Source of the DNA: an uncultured Bacteroidales bacterium
GTDB taxonomy: Bacteria > Bacteroidota > Bacteroidia > Bacteroidales > UBA932
Reading direction: 5' to 3'
Assembly (NCBI GenBank): GCA_947306365.1
Contig: CAMZGD010000002.1
Location: 146,744-210,743, forward strand
DNA: 64,000 nucleotides
Position numbers and translations under genes: made by a program. The notes beneath the pieces were generated by a model. It saw only the letters and a list, made by a program, of their open reading frames with translations. It did no database searches and was not told where the DNA came from. Of the stretch, positions 35,003-44,193 are shown piece by piece (positions within the stretch are counted from its first letter, which is position 1; each line of letters starts with the position of its first letter).

Positions 35003-36262
35003 ATGAAACGGCTGAGATTCACACTGTTGGTTTTCGCGGCACTGCTCGTTGCTCTGCCTGTTCCCGCCCAGAATAGGGGCAGGGTATGGTATGTGAGCCA
35101 GACGACGGGATCCAACGACAATGACGGGTCTCAGGGGAGTCCGGTCAAGAATATCCAGAAAGCGGTCGAACTGGCCTCATCCGGCGATGTGATCTACGTG
35201 GCGGAAGGCAACTATTACGGCCTGACGGGAAGCGGGAACATCAAGATCAACAAGGGCGTTTCCATCTTCGGCGGCTATGCGGCCGACTTTTCTGAACGGG
35301 ACATCCTGAAACACCGCACCTTCGTCCAGCCTACGGCCACCTCCAACGGCTCATCCCAGGGGCAGGGCACCGTCCAGATCAGCGTGATGCAGCCCGGTAC
35401 GCTGGTGGAACTGGACGGCCTGATCCTGGACCGCGGCAATTCCGTCGCCTACAATCCGCGCGGCGAAGGACGGCCCGCCGGGGTGGAAACGCCGATGATG
35501 CAGCCGATCGGTTCGTCCGGCGCCGGTGCGCCCGGCGTGCCGGAAGCGAAAGTCTATACGACCGAAACGGCCATCGTGTATATCAGCACGGGTGCGAAGT
35601 GCGATGTCACGATCCGCAACTGCGCGTTTCTCAACGGCCCGAATTTCGGCCTGCTCGGCTCGACGTTCGCCACGAAGGTCGTCGTGGACAACTGCATCTT
35701 CGTCAATATCCGGATGGCGGCGGTGGAGCTGCGCGGTGCATCGGCCACGAAGAACAGCGAAACCCGGTTCACCAACAACACCGTCCTGTTCACCTGGTCC
35801 CGGCTGAAGGACTTCGGCGACATGGGCTATGGCTACCGTTTCCTGCCGAAGATGGACAGCTATCTCGACCACGACATCTTCGGCTGCAGCATCTTCTCCG
35901 GTCTGGACCGTACGCTTGTCGACAACCCGGCCTCGAAGGAGGCCGAGCGCATAACCACCTGTGAGAACTCGCTGTTCTTCCGGAACCGGCAGGCCGACCT
36001 CACTCTTCCGGGCGGCGGCATGTTCCTGCGCGTGCGTGCCGATGAATTCGGCGACGTGGCCCAGCTGACCCGCTCGTCCGGCAACAAGGCGGTTTCCGAT
36101 CCGTCGGTTTTCGGCGGGGCAGTCAACGAGGCGTACCTCAAGGGCTTCCTGGACGCCGTGTCGGCTTCAGGCAGCGCGATGTTCGCCAACCATTATCCGG
36201 TGGATGACGCCCTCAAGCTTTTCGGAGCGGTTCCGGGCTACGGCGCGCAACTCCCGAAATAA
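35003..36262 (+). CDS. Secreted right-handed beta-helix (pectate-lyase-like fold) protein
   Basis: It has 419 residues from the ATG at 35003. The signal peptide ends at about VPAQN. The start VWYVSQTTGSNDNDGSQGSP is the DUF1565-like opening of parallel beta-helix proteins, followed by repeats such as CDVTIRNCAFLNG and KVVVDNCIFVNIRM. No complete catalytic site of a known polysaccharide lyase is visible. It sits between sppA and the GH9-deacetylase gene with short gaps, so it may bind or cut the same glycan (inference). Confidence 0.82.
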   Translation: MKRLRFTLLVFAALLVALPVPAQNRGRVWYVSQTTGSNDNDGSQGSPVKNIQKAVELASSGDVIYVAEGNYYGLTGSGNIKINKGVSIFGGYAADFSERDILKHRTFVQPTATSNGSSQGQGTVQISVMQPGTLVELDGLILDRGNSVAYNPRGEGRPAGVETPMMQPIGSSGAGAPGVPEAKVYTTETAIVYISTGAKCDVTIRNCAFLNGPNFGLLGSTFATKVVVDNCIFVNIRMAAVELRGASATKNSETRFTNNTVLFTWSRLKDFGDMGYGYRFLPKMDSYLDHDIFGCSIFSGLDRTLVDNPASKEAERITTCENSLFFRNRQADLTLPGGGMFLRVRADEFGDVAQLTRSSGNKAVSDPSVFGGAVNEAYLKGFLDAVSASGSAMFANHYPVDDALKLFGAVPGYGAQLPK

Positions 36263-36274
36263 GCGGCTGGCCGG

Positions 36275-38782
36275 ATGAGAAGGTTCGTGTTCCTGGCGAT
36301 GATGCTCCTGGCGGGAATTCCGCTCCGGGCGCAGGACACATGGATCCGGATCAATCAGGCCGGTTACCTGCCCGATGACGTCAAGGTGGCGGTCCTGATC
36401 TCACAACGGTCCGTCGGGGGCGATTTTGAGATCCGCGACGCTCTTTCAGACGCCGTGGTCTATTCCGGTACCGGCCGCGCGGCCGACGGCGCCAAATGGG
36501 CGATGGAAAGCGGCTGGCGCCTCGATTTTTCATCTTTGACAGTTCCCGGGAGCTATTATGCGACGGCTGGCGGGGTGTGTTCACCGGTGTTCCGGATCGG
36601 GCCGGACGTGTATGATGGCCTGGCGGATTTCCTGCTGGCCTACCTGCGCCAGCAGCGCTGCGGCGACAATCCCGTCAACGGGCATCCGTGCCACCTGCAC
36701 GACGGCTACATCGTGGACCATCCCACGCGCAGCGGCGAGCACATCGACGTGACGGGCGGCTGGCACGACGCCACGGACTATCTCCAATACACGACGACTT
36801 CGGCGACCGCCGTCTATCAGCTGGCGTTCGCGTGGAAATATGCCCCCGACCGGTCGGTTTTCGGCGACCGGTTCGACGCAACGGGCCGGCCTGGCGCCAA
36901 CGGCATTCCCGACATCCTCGACGAGGTGAAATGGGGCCTCGACTGGCTCGACAAGATGAATCCCGCGCCGCGCGAGATGTACAACCAGGTCGCGGACGAC
37001 CGCGACCACGCCGGCATGCGGCTGCCGTATCTTGATTCCGTGGATTACGGCTATGGACCGGGGATGGGACGTCCCGTCTATTTCCTGACGGGAAAGCCGC
37101 AGGTCGCCGGAAAGAAACGGAACCGCACAACCGGGGTTTCCTCCACGGCGGCTAAGTTCGCCTCCGCCTTCGCGCTGGGGGCCGACGTCATCCGGCCGTG
37201 GTATCCGGAATTCGCCGCCCGGATTGAAGGCAAGGTACAGGACGCCTGGGACTTTGCCCTGGAGATTCCGGGCAATGCGCAGACGGCGTGCGTGGTGTCT
37301 CCCTATTTCTATGAGGAAGACTCCTGGGTCGACGACCTGGAACTGGCCGCCGCTACGCAGTATGCGCTCGGGAAAGACGGGCAATGGATGCGGCAGGCGG
37401 TGTACTGGGGTGAATTGGAACCGGTCTCGCCCTGGATGGAGCGGGGACGCGGACCGGGCGCGGAATATCATCACTATCAGTGGTATCCGTTCATCAATCT
37501 GGGCCATTGGCTGCTGGCTTCCTGCGACGACGAGCCGGTCCGTTCCGAGTTTGCAGGCTACCTCCGGGAAGGACTGTCGGATCTGTCGGACCGGGCCGGG
37601 AACGATCCTTTCCTGCACGGCGTCCCGTATCTGTGGTGTTCCAACAACCTGACTTCCGCCGCCGTGACGCAGGCCGGCCTCTACCGGCAGTCAACCGGCG
37701 ACACGTCGTTCCGTGAGATGGAGGCGGCGCTCCGCGACTGGCTCTTCGGCTGCAATCCCTGGGGGACTTCGATGGTCTGCGGTTGGCCTGTGGCGGAGCT
37801 TCCGGGCTACGACACGCCCACAGACCCGCATTCTTCCTATGTGAAGGTAATCGGCGTCCTGCCGCTGGGCGGGCTGGTGGACGGTCCCATCGCACGTAAG
37901 CTGTTCCTGGACCGTGCCGGTGCCGCCCTAACCCGTCCGGATGCATACCCGGCGCTCAACCAGGGCGCGGCGGTCTATCACGACGATATCGGCGACTACG
38001 CCAGCAACGAGCCCACGATGGACGGTACGGCCGGGCTTGTCGCCTATGCCGCGGCGCTGCAGGCCCGCGGCCGTGCGCAGCGTGCCTGTGATTTCGAGAA
38101 AGACCGTTACGGCGCCATCGTCCGTATCGATCCCGGCCGGAAGGCCATCTACCTCTGCTTCACCGCCGATGAGAACTTCAACGGTGCTGAGACCATCCTG
38201 CAGACCCTGCGGAAGCAGAAAGTCAAGGGCAATTTCTTCCTGACGGGCAACTGCCTGCGGCATCTGCCCAACCGGAACGTCATCCGCCGCATCGTAGCGG
38301 AAGGCCATTATGTGGGCGGCCATTCCGACGGCCATGTGCTTTACTGCGACTGGGGCGTGGACCGTCCGTCGCTGATGAGCGCAGACAGCATCCTGTGTGA
38401 CCTGAAGGCCAACTATGCCGAATTGGCGCGGTTCGGCGTTCCGCGTGAAGCGGCGCGCTGGTTCCTGCCGCCTTACGAACACTACAACGACTTCAGCGTG
38501 CAGCTCCTTGAAGCGATGGGACTCCGCGTGGTCAACTACACGCCGGGAACCGGGACCCCGGCCGACTATACGACGCCCGACATGAAGAACTACCGCAAGG
38601 CGCAGCCGCTCATCGACGGGCTCTGGCGTTTCGAGCGGGAACAGGGACTCTCCGGTGCGTTGCTGCTCATTCATCCCGGTGTGGAAGAAAGCCGCCCGCA
38701 GACGGAACGGCTCTACAACCGGCTCGACGAAATCATCCGTTATCTAAAGAAAAAAGGGTACAGCTTTGACAGACTTCCTTAA
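36275..38782 (+). CDS. GH9 glycoside hydrolase fused to a polysaccharide deacetylase (NodB/CE4) domain
   Basis: Secreted protein of 835 residues with three parts. After the signal peptide (about 1-20) comes an Ig-like CelD_N domain (about 22-105). The GH9 barrel (about 110-600) has GGWHDATDY near 161-169 with the base Asp pair, and NEPTMDGTA near 578 with the acid Glu. A NodB domain fills about 615-835. Its first motif is FTADEN, where a metal Asp pair is normal, and HSDGH near 683 gives the two metal His. Both activities in one chain suggest attack on an acetylated beta-glucan or similar polymer. Substrate is not known. Confidence 0.9.
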   Translation: MRRFVFLAMMLLAGIPLRAQDTWIRINQAGYLPDDVKVAVLISQRSVGGDFEIRDALSDAVVYSGTGRAADGAKWAMESGWRLDFSSLTVPGSYYATAGGVCSPVFRIGPDVYDGLADFLLAYLRQQRCGDNPVNGHPCHLHDGYIVDHPTRSGEHIDVTGGWHDATDYLQYTTTSATAVYQLAFAWKYAPDRSVFGDRFDATGRPGANGIPDILDEVKWGLDWLDKMNPAPREMYNQVADDRDHAGMRLPYLDSVDYGYGPGMGRPVYFLTGKPQVAGKKRNRTTGVSSTAAKFASAFALGADVIRPWYPEFAARIEGKVQDAWDFALEIPGNAQTACVVSPYFYEEDSWVDDLELAAATQYALGKDGQWMRQAVYWGELEPVSPWMERGRGPGAEYHHYQWYPFINLGHWLLASCDDEPVRSEFAGYLREGLSDLSDRAGNDPFLHGVPYLWCSNNLTSAAVTQAGLYRQSTGDTSFREMEAALRDWLFGCNPWGTSMVCGWPVAELPGYDTPTDPHSSYVKVIGVLPLGGLVDGPIARKLFLDRAGAALTRPDAYPALNQGAAVYHDDIGDYASNEPTMDGTAGLVAYAAALQARGRAQRACDFEKDRYGAIVRIDPGRKAIYLCFTADENFNGAETILQTLRKQKVKGNFFLTGNCLRHLPNRNVIRRIVAEGHYVGGHSDGHVLYCDWGVDRPSLMSADSILCDLKANYAELARFGVPREAARWFLPPYEHYNDFSVQLLEAMGLRVVNYTPGTGTPADYTTPDMKNYRKAQPLIDGLWRFEREQGLSGALLLIHPGVEESRPQTERLYNRLDEIIRYLKKKGYSFDRLP

Positions 38783-39224
38783 CAACCTGTTCGACTTTTC
38801 GAACCTCCTGCGTTTTGCCGTCGACCTGGTCCTCGTGCTGCTGATCGGCCTGCTGGTGGGTCACGAGCGCCACGTGTCCGGGAAGACGATGGGCGAGCGG
38901 TCGATGATCATCCTGATCATCGGTTCGTATCTGTTCGCCTACGCTTCGCTCCGCTGCGGCATCGACCACAGCCGCGTGATTGCGCAGATCGTCACGGGCG
39001 TCGGTTTCATCGGCGCCGGCATCATCTTCAAGAAAGGCGAGAAGGATATCATCAACCTTACGACCGCCATCCTGGTCTGGACGGTCGCCGCACTGGGCGT
39101 GCTGGTCGGCATCGGACTGCGGGTGGAGGCGATTCTCGCAGCCTTCGTCGTGTATCTGATCCTGCGGGTCCGGAAGCGGCGGAAAGAGAATGATTCCGAA
39201 AAACAGGAGGACAGGAATGTATAG
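38766..39224 (+). CDS. MgtC/SapB-family inner-membrane protein
   Basis: It has 152 residues with four or five membrane helices. The family signature is clear: VGHERHVSGKTMGERSMIILIIGSY and VTGVGFIGAGIIF. MgtC proteins are tied to growth in low magnesium and to control of the ATP synthase. The only start that keeps the first helix is TTG at 38766, preceded by an A/G-rich AAGAAAAAAGGG, an unusual RBS-like sequence for this phylum. It overlaps the last 17 bases of the GH9-deacetylase gene. Magnesium function is not visible locally. Confidence 0.88.
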   Translation: MTDFLNNLFDFSNLLRFAVDLVLVLLIGLLVGHERHVSGKTMGERSMIILIIGSYLFAYASLRCGIDHSRVIAQIVTGVGFIGAGIIFKKGEKDIINLTTAILVWTVAALGVLVGIGLRVEAILAAFVVYLILRVRKRRKENDSEKQEDRNV

Positions 39225-40071
39225 CATCGTTCGTAAAGAGATGTTGACGCCCGCCATCTGCCTGATGGACGTGGCGGCGCCGCGCATTGCAGCTGCCGCG
39301 CAGCCGGGCCAGTTTCTGATCGTGCGCGTCCGGGAGGAGGGGGAGCGGATTCCCCTGACCATCTGCGACTACGACCGGTCACAGGGGACCGTGACGATCG
39401 TAACCCAGATCGTGGGTGCTTCGAGCCGGATGATCTGTGCGCTGGAGGCGGGCAAATCGTTCCCGGACGTGGTCGGCCCGCTGGGGTGCCCGTCCGATTT
39501 TGTGGAACTGCCCGACGCAGAGCTGAAGGGGCGCCGGTATCTGTTCGTGGCCGGGGGCCTCGGAACGGCTCCGGTGTATCCGCAGGCGAAATACCTGCAT
39601 GCACGCGGCGCCCGTGTGGAGATTGTGGTCGGTGCCAAGACGGCGGACCAGCTGATCCTCCGCAGCGAGATGGAACAGGTCTGCGACCGGCTGTATGTCT
39701 GTACGGACGACGGGTCGGCGGGCTTTCACGGGCTTGTCACGGAGCAGGTGAAGCAGTTGCTGGCGGAAGGCCGGCAATACGGCCAGGCCGTGGCCATCGG
39801 TCCGATGATCATGATGAAATTCGTGGCCCTGACGCTCAAAGGGTCCGGGATTCCGCTGGTGGTCAGCCTCAATACCCTGATGGTCGACGGTACGGGCATG
39901 TGCGGCGGATGCCGCATCACGGTGGGCGGAAAAGTCCGGTTCGCCTGCGTGGAAGGGCCGGAGTTCGACGGTTATGCCGTCGATTTCGACGAGGCGCTGC
40001 GGCGGCAGACGCTCTACCGGGCGCAGGAATTGGAAGCGGATCACAAATGCAAGATCGGGAGGGGACGTTGA
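39217..40071 (+). CDS. NfnA-type FAD/NAD and [2Fe-2S] flavoprotein subunit
   Basis: It has 284 residues from the ATG at 39217, which has an AGGAGG just upstream, a rare clear Shine-Dalgarno here. It belongs to the ferredoxin-NADP-reductase-like family including NfnA and dihydroorotate dehydrogenase electron-transfer subunits. FAD binding is in PLTICDYDRSQGTVTIV, NAD binding in FVAGGLGTAPVYPQ, and the iron-sulfur ligands are in GTGMCGGCRI and FACVEGPEFDG. It overlaps the next gene by one base. Together they match the NfnAB electron-bifurcating transhydrogenase. Confidence 0.9.
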   Translation: MYSIVRKEMLTPAICLMDVAAPRIAAAAQPGQFLIVRVREEGERIPLTICDYDRSQGTVTIVTQIVGASSRMICALEAGKSFPDVVGPLGCPSDFVELPDAELKGRRYLFVAGGLGTAPVYPQAKYLHARGARVEIVVGAKTADQLILRSEMEQVCDRLYVCTDDGSAGFHGLVTEQVKQLLAEGRQYGQAVAIGPMIMMKFVALTLKGSGIPLVVSLNTLMVDGTGMCGGCRITVGGKVRFACVEGPEFDGYAVDFDEALRRQTLYRAQELEADHKCKIGRGR

Positions 40072-41450
40072 TGGCACAATTAAACAGGGTTCCCGTCCGG
40101 GAACAGGACCCGAAGGTCCGGGCCCGCAATTTCGAGGAAGTATGTTATGGCTATGATGAAGCGGAGGCGGTACTGGAAGCCTCCCGTTGCCTGAACTGCC
40201 GCAATCCGCGGTGCGTGCAGCAGTGTCCGGTGGGAATCCGGATTCCGTTGTTCATCGCGCAGGTGAAGGCTGGCAAATTCGCCGAAGCGGCCCGCACGGT
40301 TGCGCGCGACAGTTCGCTGCCGGCCGTCTGCGGCCGCGTGTGTCCGCAGGAGACGCAGTGCGAAGGCAGCTGTGTGCTGGGCGTGAAAGGCGAGGCGGTG
40401 GCCATCGGCAAACTGGAACGGTTCGTGGCCGACTGGAGCCGTGCGCACGGCGGCGTGCCGGTTGAGAAGGCCCCGTCCAACGGCATCAAGGTGGCCGTCG
40501 TGGGCAGCGGTCCTTCCGGACTGGCCTGCGCCAGCGACCTGGCGAAACTGGGTTATGCCGTGACGGTCTTCGAGGTGCTCCACAAGGCGGGCGGCGTTTT
40601 GCAATACGGCATTCCGGAGTTCCGTCTTCCGAAGGAACGGGTGGTGGAGCCGGAAATCGACAGCGTCCGCGCCCTCGGCGTGACGATTGAGACGAACGTG
40701 GTGGTGGGCCGTACGGTTACCATCGACGAACTGTTCGACCGCGAGGGTTTCAAGGCGGTCTTCATCGGCTCCGGTGCCGGCCTGCCCCGGTTCATGGGCA
40801 TTCCGGGCGAGAGCCTGAACGGGGTTTTCTCCGCCAACGAGTTCCTGACGCGCAGCAACCTGATGCGTGCGTTCGATCCTTCGAGCGATACGCCGATCTT
40901 TGTCGGCCGTCGCGTAGCCGTGGTGGGCGGCGGAAACGTGGCGATGGATGCGGCCCGCACGGCCCTGCGCCTCGGTTCCGAAGTGACGGTCGTCTATCGC
41001 CGTACGGAAAAGGAACTGCCGGCGCGGGCAGAAGAGGTCCATCACGCGATCGAAGAGGGCATCGACTTCCGGATGCTGACCAATCCGGTGGCGGTGCTGG
41101 GCGACGGGAACGGCTGGGTCCGCGCGCTGCGCTGTATCCGGATGGAACTGGGCGAACCCGATGCCAGCGGCCGCCGCAGTCCGGTCCCGATTGCGGGCTC
41201 CGAATTCGAACTGCCTGTGGATGAGGTGATCATGGCGCTGGGGACTTCTCCCAACCCGTTGATCGCCAAGACGACGGAGGGCCTGGAAACGGAACGTCAC
41301 GGCTGCATTGTAGCCGACGAGTCGGGTGCGACGTCGCGCCCCGGCGTGTTTGCCGGCGGCGATGCCGTTACCGGTGCCGCCACGGTCATCCTGGCGATGG
41401 GGGCCGGCCGTCGTGCCGCCAAGGCCATCGATGCGTACCTGAGGGGATAA
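40071..41450 (+). CDS. NfnB-type / glutamate-synthase small-subunit-like flavoprotein
   Basis: It has 459 residues. An N-terminal domain holds two clusters of four Cys: CLNCRNPRCVQQCPVG and CGRVCPQETQCEGSC. FAD (GSGPSGLACASDLAKLGY) and NADPH (VVGGGNVAMDAARTALRLG) Rossmann domains follow. Single-protein annotation would be NADPH-dependent glutamate synthase small chain (GltD), but no large subunit is here. The partner is the NfnA-like gene with a one-base overlap, so NADH-dependent ferredoxin:NADP oxidoreductase is the better reading. A longer upstream frame to 39486 is an overlap artefact. Confidence 0.9.
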   Translation: MAQLNRVPVREQDPKVRARNFEEVCYGYDEAEAVLEASRCLNCRNPRCVQQCPVGIRIPLFIAQVKAGKFAEAARTVARDSSLPAVCGRVCPQETQCEGSCVLGVKGEAVAIGKLERFVADWSRAHGGVPVEKAPSNGIKVAVVGSGPSGLACASDLAKLGYAVTVFEVLHKAGGVLQYGIPEFRLPKERVVEPEIDSVRALGVTIETNVVVGRTVTIDELFDREGFKAVFIGSGAGLPRFMGIPGESLNGVFSANEFLTRSNLMRAFDPSSDTPIFVGRRVAVVGGGNVAMDAARTALRLGSEVTVVYRRTEKELPARAEEVHHAIEEGIDFRMLTNPVAVLGDGNGWVRALRCIRMELGEPDASGRRSPVPIAGSEFELPVDEVIMALGTSPNPLIAKTTEGLETERHGCIVADESGATSRPGVFAGGDAVTGAATVILAMGAGRRAAKAIDAYLRG

Positions 41451-41512
41451 ATCCGGCTGCCCGACGCAACATTCCAGCCTTATTTGCATCTGTATAGATG
41501 TAAAGGATTTGT

Positions 41513-42043
41513 ATGATGAAACGGTTTGCCTGCCTCTTTTTCAGTTGCGCCCTGCTGTTGCTGGCATTCGCCTGCAACGATATTGAAACCATCTACCCCG
41601 AAACGGTGTCGTCACCGCTGCCGGGACGGTTTGCGGGTCTGGAGTTTTTCATGGACACGACGCAGTCCAACAAGTTCAAGGCGGATGCTTTCTGCAAGGA
41701 TTGGGAGTTCTCCTCCGCACAGGTCGAAGTGTGGGTTGACGGAAAGTTGAAAGAGATCCGTGACGTGGACAACATCTTCCCGTACCTTTCCCTTTCGTTC
41801 CAGCGGGGCGGGCTGATGACGGCCCAGGGAATGAGCGGCAAGTGGCATTACTGCTACAATTTCCTGATGATCGACGTCTTGAATTCCGGAGGCAGCATTT
41901 ATTGGTATGAGGTCGATAAGGTGAACGGGAGCAAACTGATTCTCCGCGCGGAGGAATATCCTATCGGCGGCCCCGTCGTAACCTTCCGCCAGAACCCTGC
42001 CGGCACACATTATTTCCACCTGTTCACGTATGTCCGGAAGTAG
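41513..42043 (+). CDS. Hypothetical lipoprotein
   Basis: I do not recognise the family. It has 176 residues with a signal peptide ending in a lipobox (LLLLAFAC at about residues 14-21). The mature part has mixed strands, several aromatics and the segment SGKWHYCYNFLMIDVLN. Two adjacent ATGs (41513, 41516) are equally possible starts. It precedes another lipoprotein with a gap of three bases, so the two are probably made together. Both share a Bacteroidota look (small, lipid-anchored, beta-rich). Confidence 0.72.
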   Translation: MMKRFACLFFSCALLLLAFACNDIETIYPETVSSPLPGRFAGLEFFMDTTQSNKFKADAFCKDWEFSSAQVEVWVDGKLKEIRDVDNIFPYLSLSFQRGGLMTAQGMSGKWHYCYNFLMIDVLNSGGSIYWYEVDKVNGSKLILRAEEYPIGGPVVTFRQNPAGTHYFHLFTYVRK

Positions 42044-42046
42044 CCG

Positions 42047-42502
42047 ATGAAAGTCCTGCGTTTTTTCCTGCTTGCGGCCGTGCTGTTCCCGGCGCTGGTT
42101 TCCTGCGACTTTTACCCGGTCACGATTACCGTCCGGGTGCAGGACGAGGCGGGCCACGACCGGCTCGATCCCAACAGTGAATACTTCATCGGCGCGGAGA
42201 TATCGGCTGTCTACGAAGGCATGACATATCCGGTCGAGATCGTCGTTCCCGAGACCAAGGCCTACTGTGCCCAGTTTTTCGGCCTTCGTCTGTGCCAGAA
42301 CTGGGGACACGGCGGCTTTTATCTGGAATTCGGTGAATTCGATGGCTCGACCAGCCAAGACGTGACCGTTGAACTGCTTTGGCCGGACGGTACGTCCGAC
42401 ACCATCCATACCCGTCACATCCTGTTCACACCCCTTGCCGTCGCCAACACCTGGCGGCTCAACGGGAAGAAAGTCGATCCCCCCATCATCCTCGTCAAAT
42501 AG
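42047..42502 (+). CDS. Hypothetical lipoprotein
   Basis: Unrecognised, 151 residues. The signal peptide ends in the lipobox PALVSC (about residue 20). The mature part opens with DFYPVTITVRVQDEAGHDRLDP, resembling a small beta-sandwich, and ends in a basic-hydrophobic tail (PPIILVK). It follows the previous lipoprotein after three bases and converges on the C69 peptidase gene with 12 bases between the stops. No metal or catalytic motif is seen. Confidence 0.7.
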   Translation: MKVLRFFLLAAVLFPALVSCDFYPVTITVRVQDEAGHDRLDPNSEYFIGAEISAVYEGMTYPVEIVVPETKAYCAQFFGLRLCQNWGHGGFYLEFGEFDGSTSQDVTVELLWPDGTSDTIHTRHILFTPLAVANTWRLNGKKVDPPIILVK

Positions 42503-42514
42503 GCTGTTATCCTA

Positions 42515-44173
42515 TTACTTTTCGGCCGGCTTGACGTAACGGTCGCCGGTCTGGGCTTTGACGGCATCGATGAATGCCGGGGAATAGGCGGGTGAAGTGC
42601 GTCGTCCGCGGGTGAGCTCGCCGTTTTCGCTCGGCTGCGCAATCTGGTCGTTGTGCTTGACGATGAGGAACTTCGCCAGGCGGTCCCAGCGCTTCATCAT
42701 CTTGTCGGTATATTCCTCGGTCTTGCGGGTCAGGAAGTCGGTCCGTTCGCCGGGCGTCATCCTGGCGGCCTGCTCCTCCACGGCTTTCTGGTCTTCGGCA
42801 TAGTAGTCTTCCAGCTCCTTCTGCGCATCGCGCAGGTCGCCGATCATTGCACTCCAGCGGGGATAGACCATATTGGCCACGAAATTGTTCATCCAGAAGG
42901 CGCTTCCGGTGCTGAATTCGCGGATGTCGTTGTTTTCGCGACGGAACGGCTCGGGCACGCGGTTGATGCCGCAATAGACGGGCACGTACGCGACCATCGT
43001 CGCGTCGTCCATATTGAAGTAGGTCACGCCGCCCACGGCGTCCGGCAGCCAGTCGCGCATCTGGCACACCATCGTCATCCCGCTCTGCTGGCAGCCGATC
43101 GGCCGCTCACGGAACATGGCGGTGGAGTCGCTGCTGAAGAAGTTCACGGGCTGGTTGCGGTAGGGCGACGCCCAGGGTCCGGCGCTCACGTCGGCGGTCA
43201 TGTCGAGCGCGGTGCCCTCGTAATGGTCGCGCATATCGTTCATCAGGTCACGGACGGAGAGGGGTGCGTTGGGCTTGATCCAGAGCGGCAGATGGTCGCA
43301 GATGTCGGTCCGGCCGTTGAGGAAGGGCAGGTAAGCGTCCATCTCCGCCGTGTCATAGTGATGGCGGAAGAAACTCCACACGCGGGCTTCGCAGTAGCGG
43401 ATGGCGCTGAAGTCGAGCGGACCGTAGGCTTCGCGAAAACTGAAATCCGCATCGGATCCGCTGTAGTAACCCATTTCCCGGGCGAAGGTGACCACATCGC
43501 GGGCATACATGCATACGCCTGGAATCTCGCAGTAGGTCTTCTTCTTGTCGGGCTTGCGGACCTGCGGGAACTGGCGGATGCGGCTGGCGTTGGCATAGGC
43601 GCAGATGCAGTCGTCGGGTACCCGGAGGGCCACCCAGACGGCGCCCTTGCGGCCCGGGCCCTTGCCGATGAGTTCCATGATCCAGGCTTCTTCCTTGTCG
43701 CAGACGGCGAACGATTCGCCGGTGGCGTTGTAACCGTATTCCTGCACGAGTTCGTGCATCGTCACGATGGCTTCGCGGGCGGTGGTGCTGCGTTGCAGGG
43801 CCAGGTTCATCAGCGTGAAATAGTCGAGGAATCCTTCCCGGTCCATCAGTTCCCGGCGGCCGTCCCAGGTGGTTTCGACGATGGTCACCTGGTTCTCGTT
43901 CATCAGTCCGACGACGCCGTACGTGTAAGGCGCCTCGGCGACATAGCGTCCGGCGGGCTGCGGACCCCATCCCCGGATGGCGATCTGCTCGCCGTCCGCG
44001 TGGCGACCCGGCAGGGAGATTGACAGCGACGAGGCGAAACCGAAGCCGTCGCAGTTATAAGTGCACATCACGCTTCCGTCGACGGAAGCCTTCCTGGCGA
44101 CAATGAGGTTCGTGCAGGCGAAAGCAGCCACCGCCGCGCAAAGCAGGATGGCCGAAAGGATCAGCTTTTTCAT
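42515..44173 (-). CDS. C69-family dipeptidase
   Basis: Ntn-hydrolase that cleaves dipeptides. It has 552 residues. The propeptide is the signal-like N-terminus, and the nucleophile Cys is expected at residue 20 in AFACTNLIVARKASVDGS, exposed after self-cleavage. GLMNENQVTIVETTW and the central FTLMNLALQRSTTAREAI match PepD/C69. The signal sequence suggests action outside the cytoplasm, as in other Bacteroidota C69 enzymes. It lies 20 bases after hisS on the minus strand and may share its transcript. Confidence 0.9.
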   Translation of the reverse strand: MKKLILSAILLCAAVAAFACTNLIVARKASVDGSVMCTYNCDGFGFASSLSISLPGRHADGEQIAIRGWGPQPAGRYVAEAPYTYGVVGLMNENQVTIVETTWDGRRELMDREGFLDYFTLMNLALQRSTTAREAIVTMHELVQEYGYNATGESFAVCDKEEAWIMELIGKGPGRKGAVWVALRVPDDCICAYANASRIRQFPQVRKPDKKKTYCEIPGVCMYARDVVTFAREMGYYSGSDADFSFREAYGPLDFSAIRYCEARVWSFFRHHYDTAEMDAYLPFLNGRTDICDHLPLWIKPNAPLSVRDLMNDMRDHYEGTALDMTADVSAGPWASPYRNQPVNFFSSDSTAMFRERPIGCQQSGMTMVCQMRDWLPDAVGGVTYFNMDDATMVAYVPVYCGINRVPEPFRRENNDIREFSTGSAFWMNNFVANMVYPRWSAMIGDLRDAQKELEDYYAEDQKAVEEQAARMTPGERTDFLTRKTEEYTDKMMKRWDRLAKFLIVKHNDQIAQPSENGELTRGRRTSPAYSPAFIDAVKAQTGDRYVKPAEK

Positions 44174-44193
44174 GGTTGTAGGGGTTAGACGTT

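Noticed and set aside
42498..42516. Hairpin AATAGG/CCTATT between converging genes
   Set aside because: Six pairs with no T-run and inside the stop region; too weak to call a terminator.
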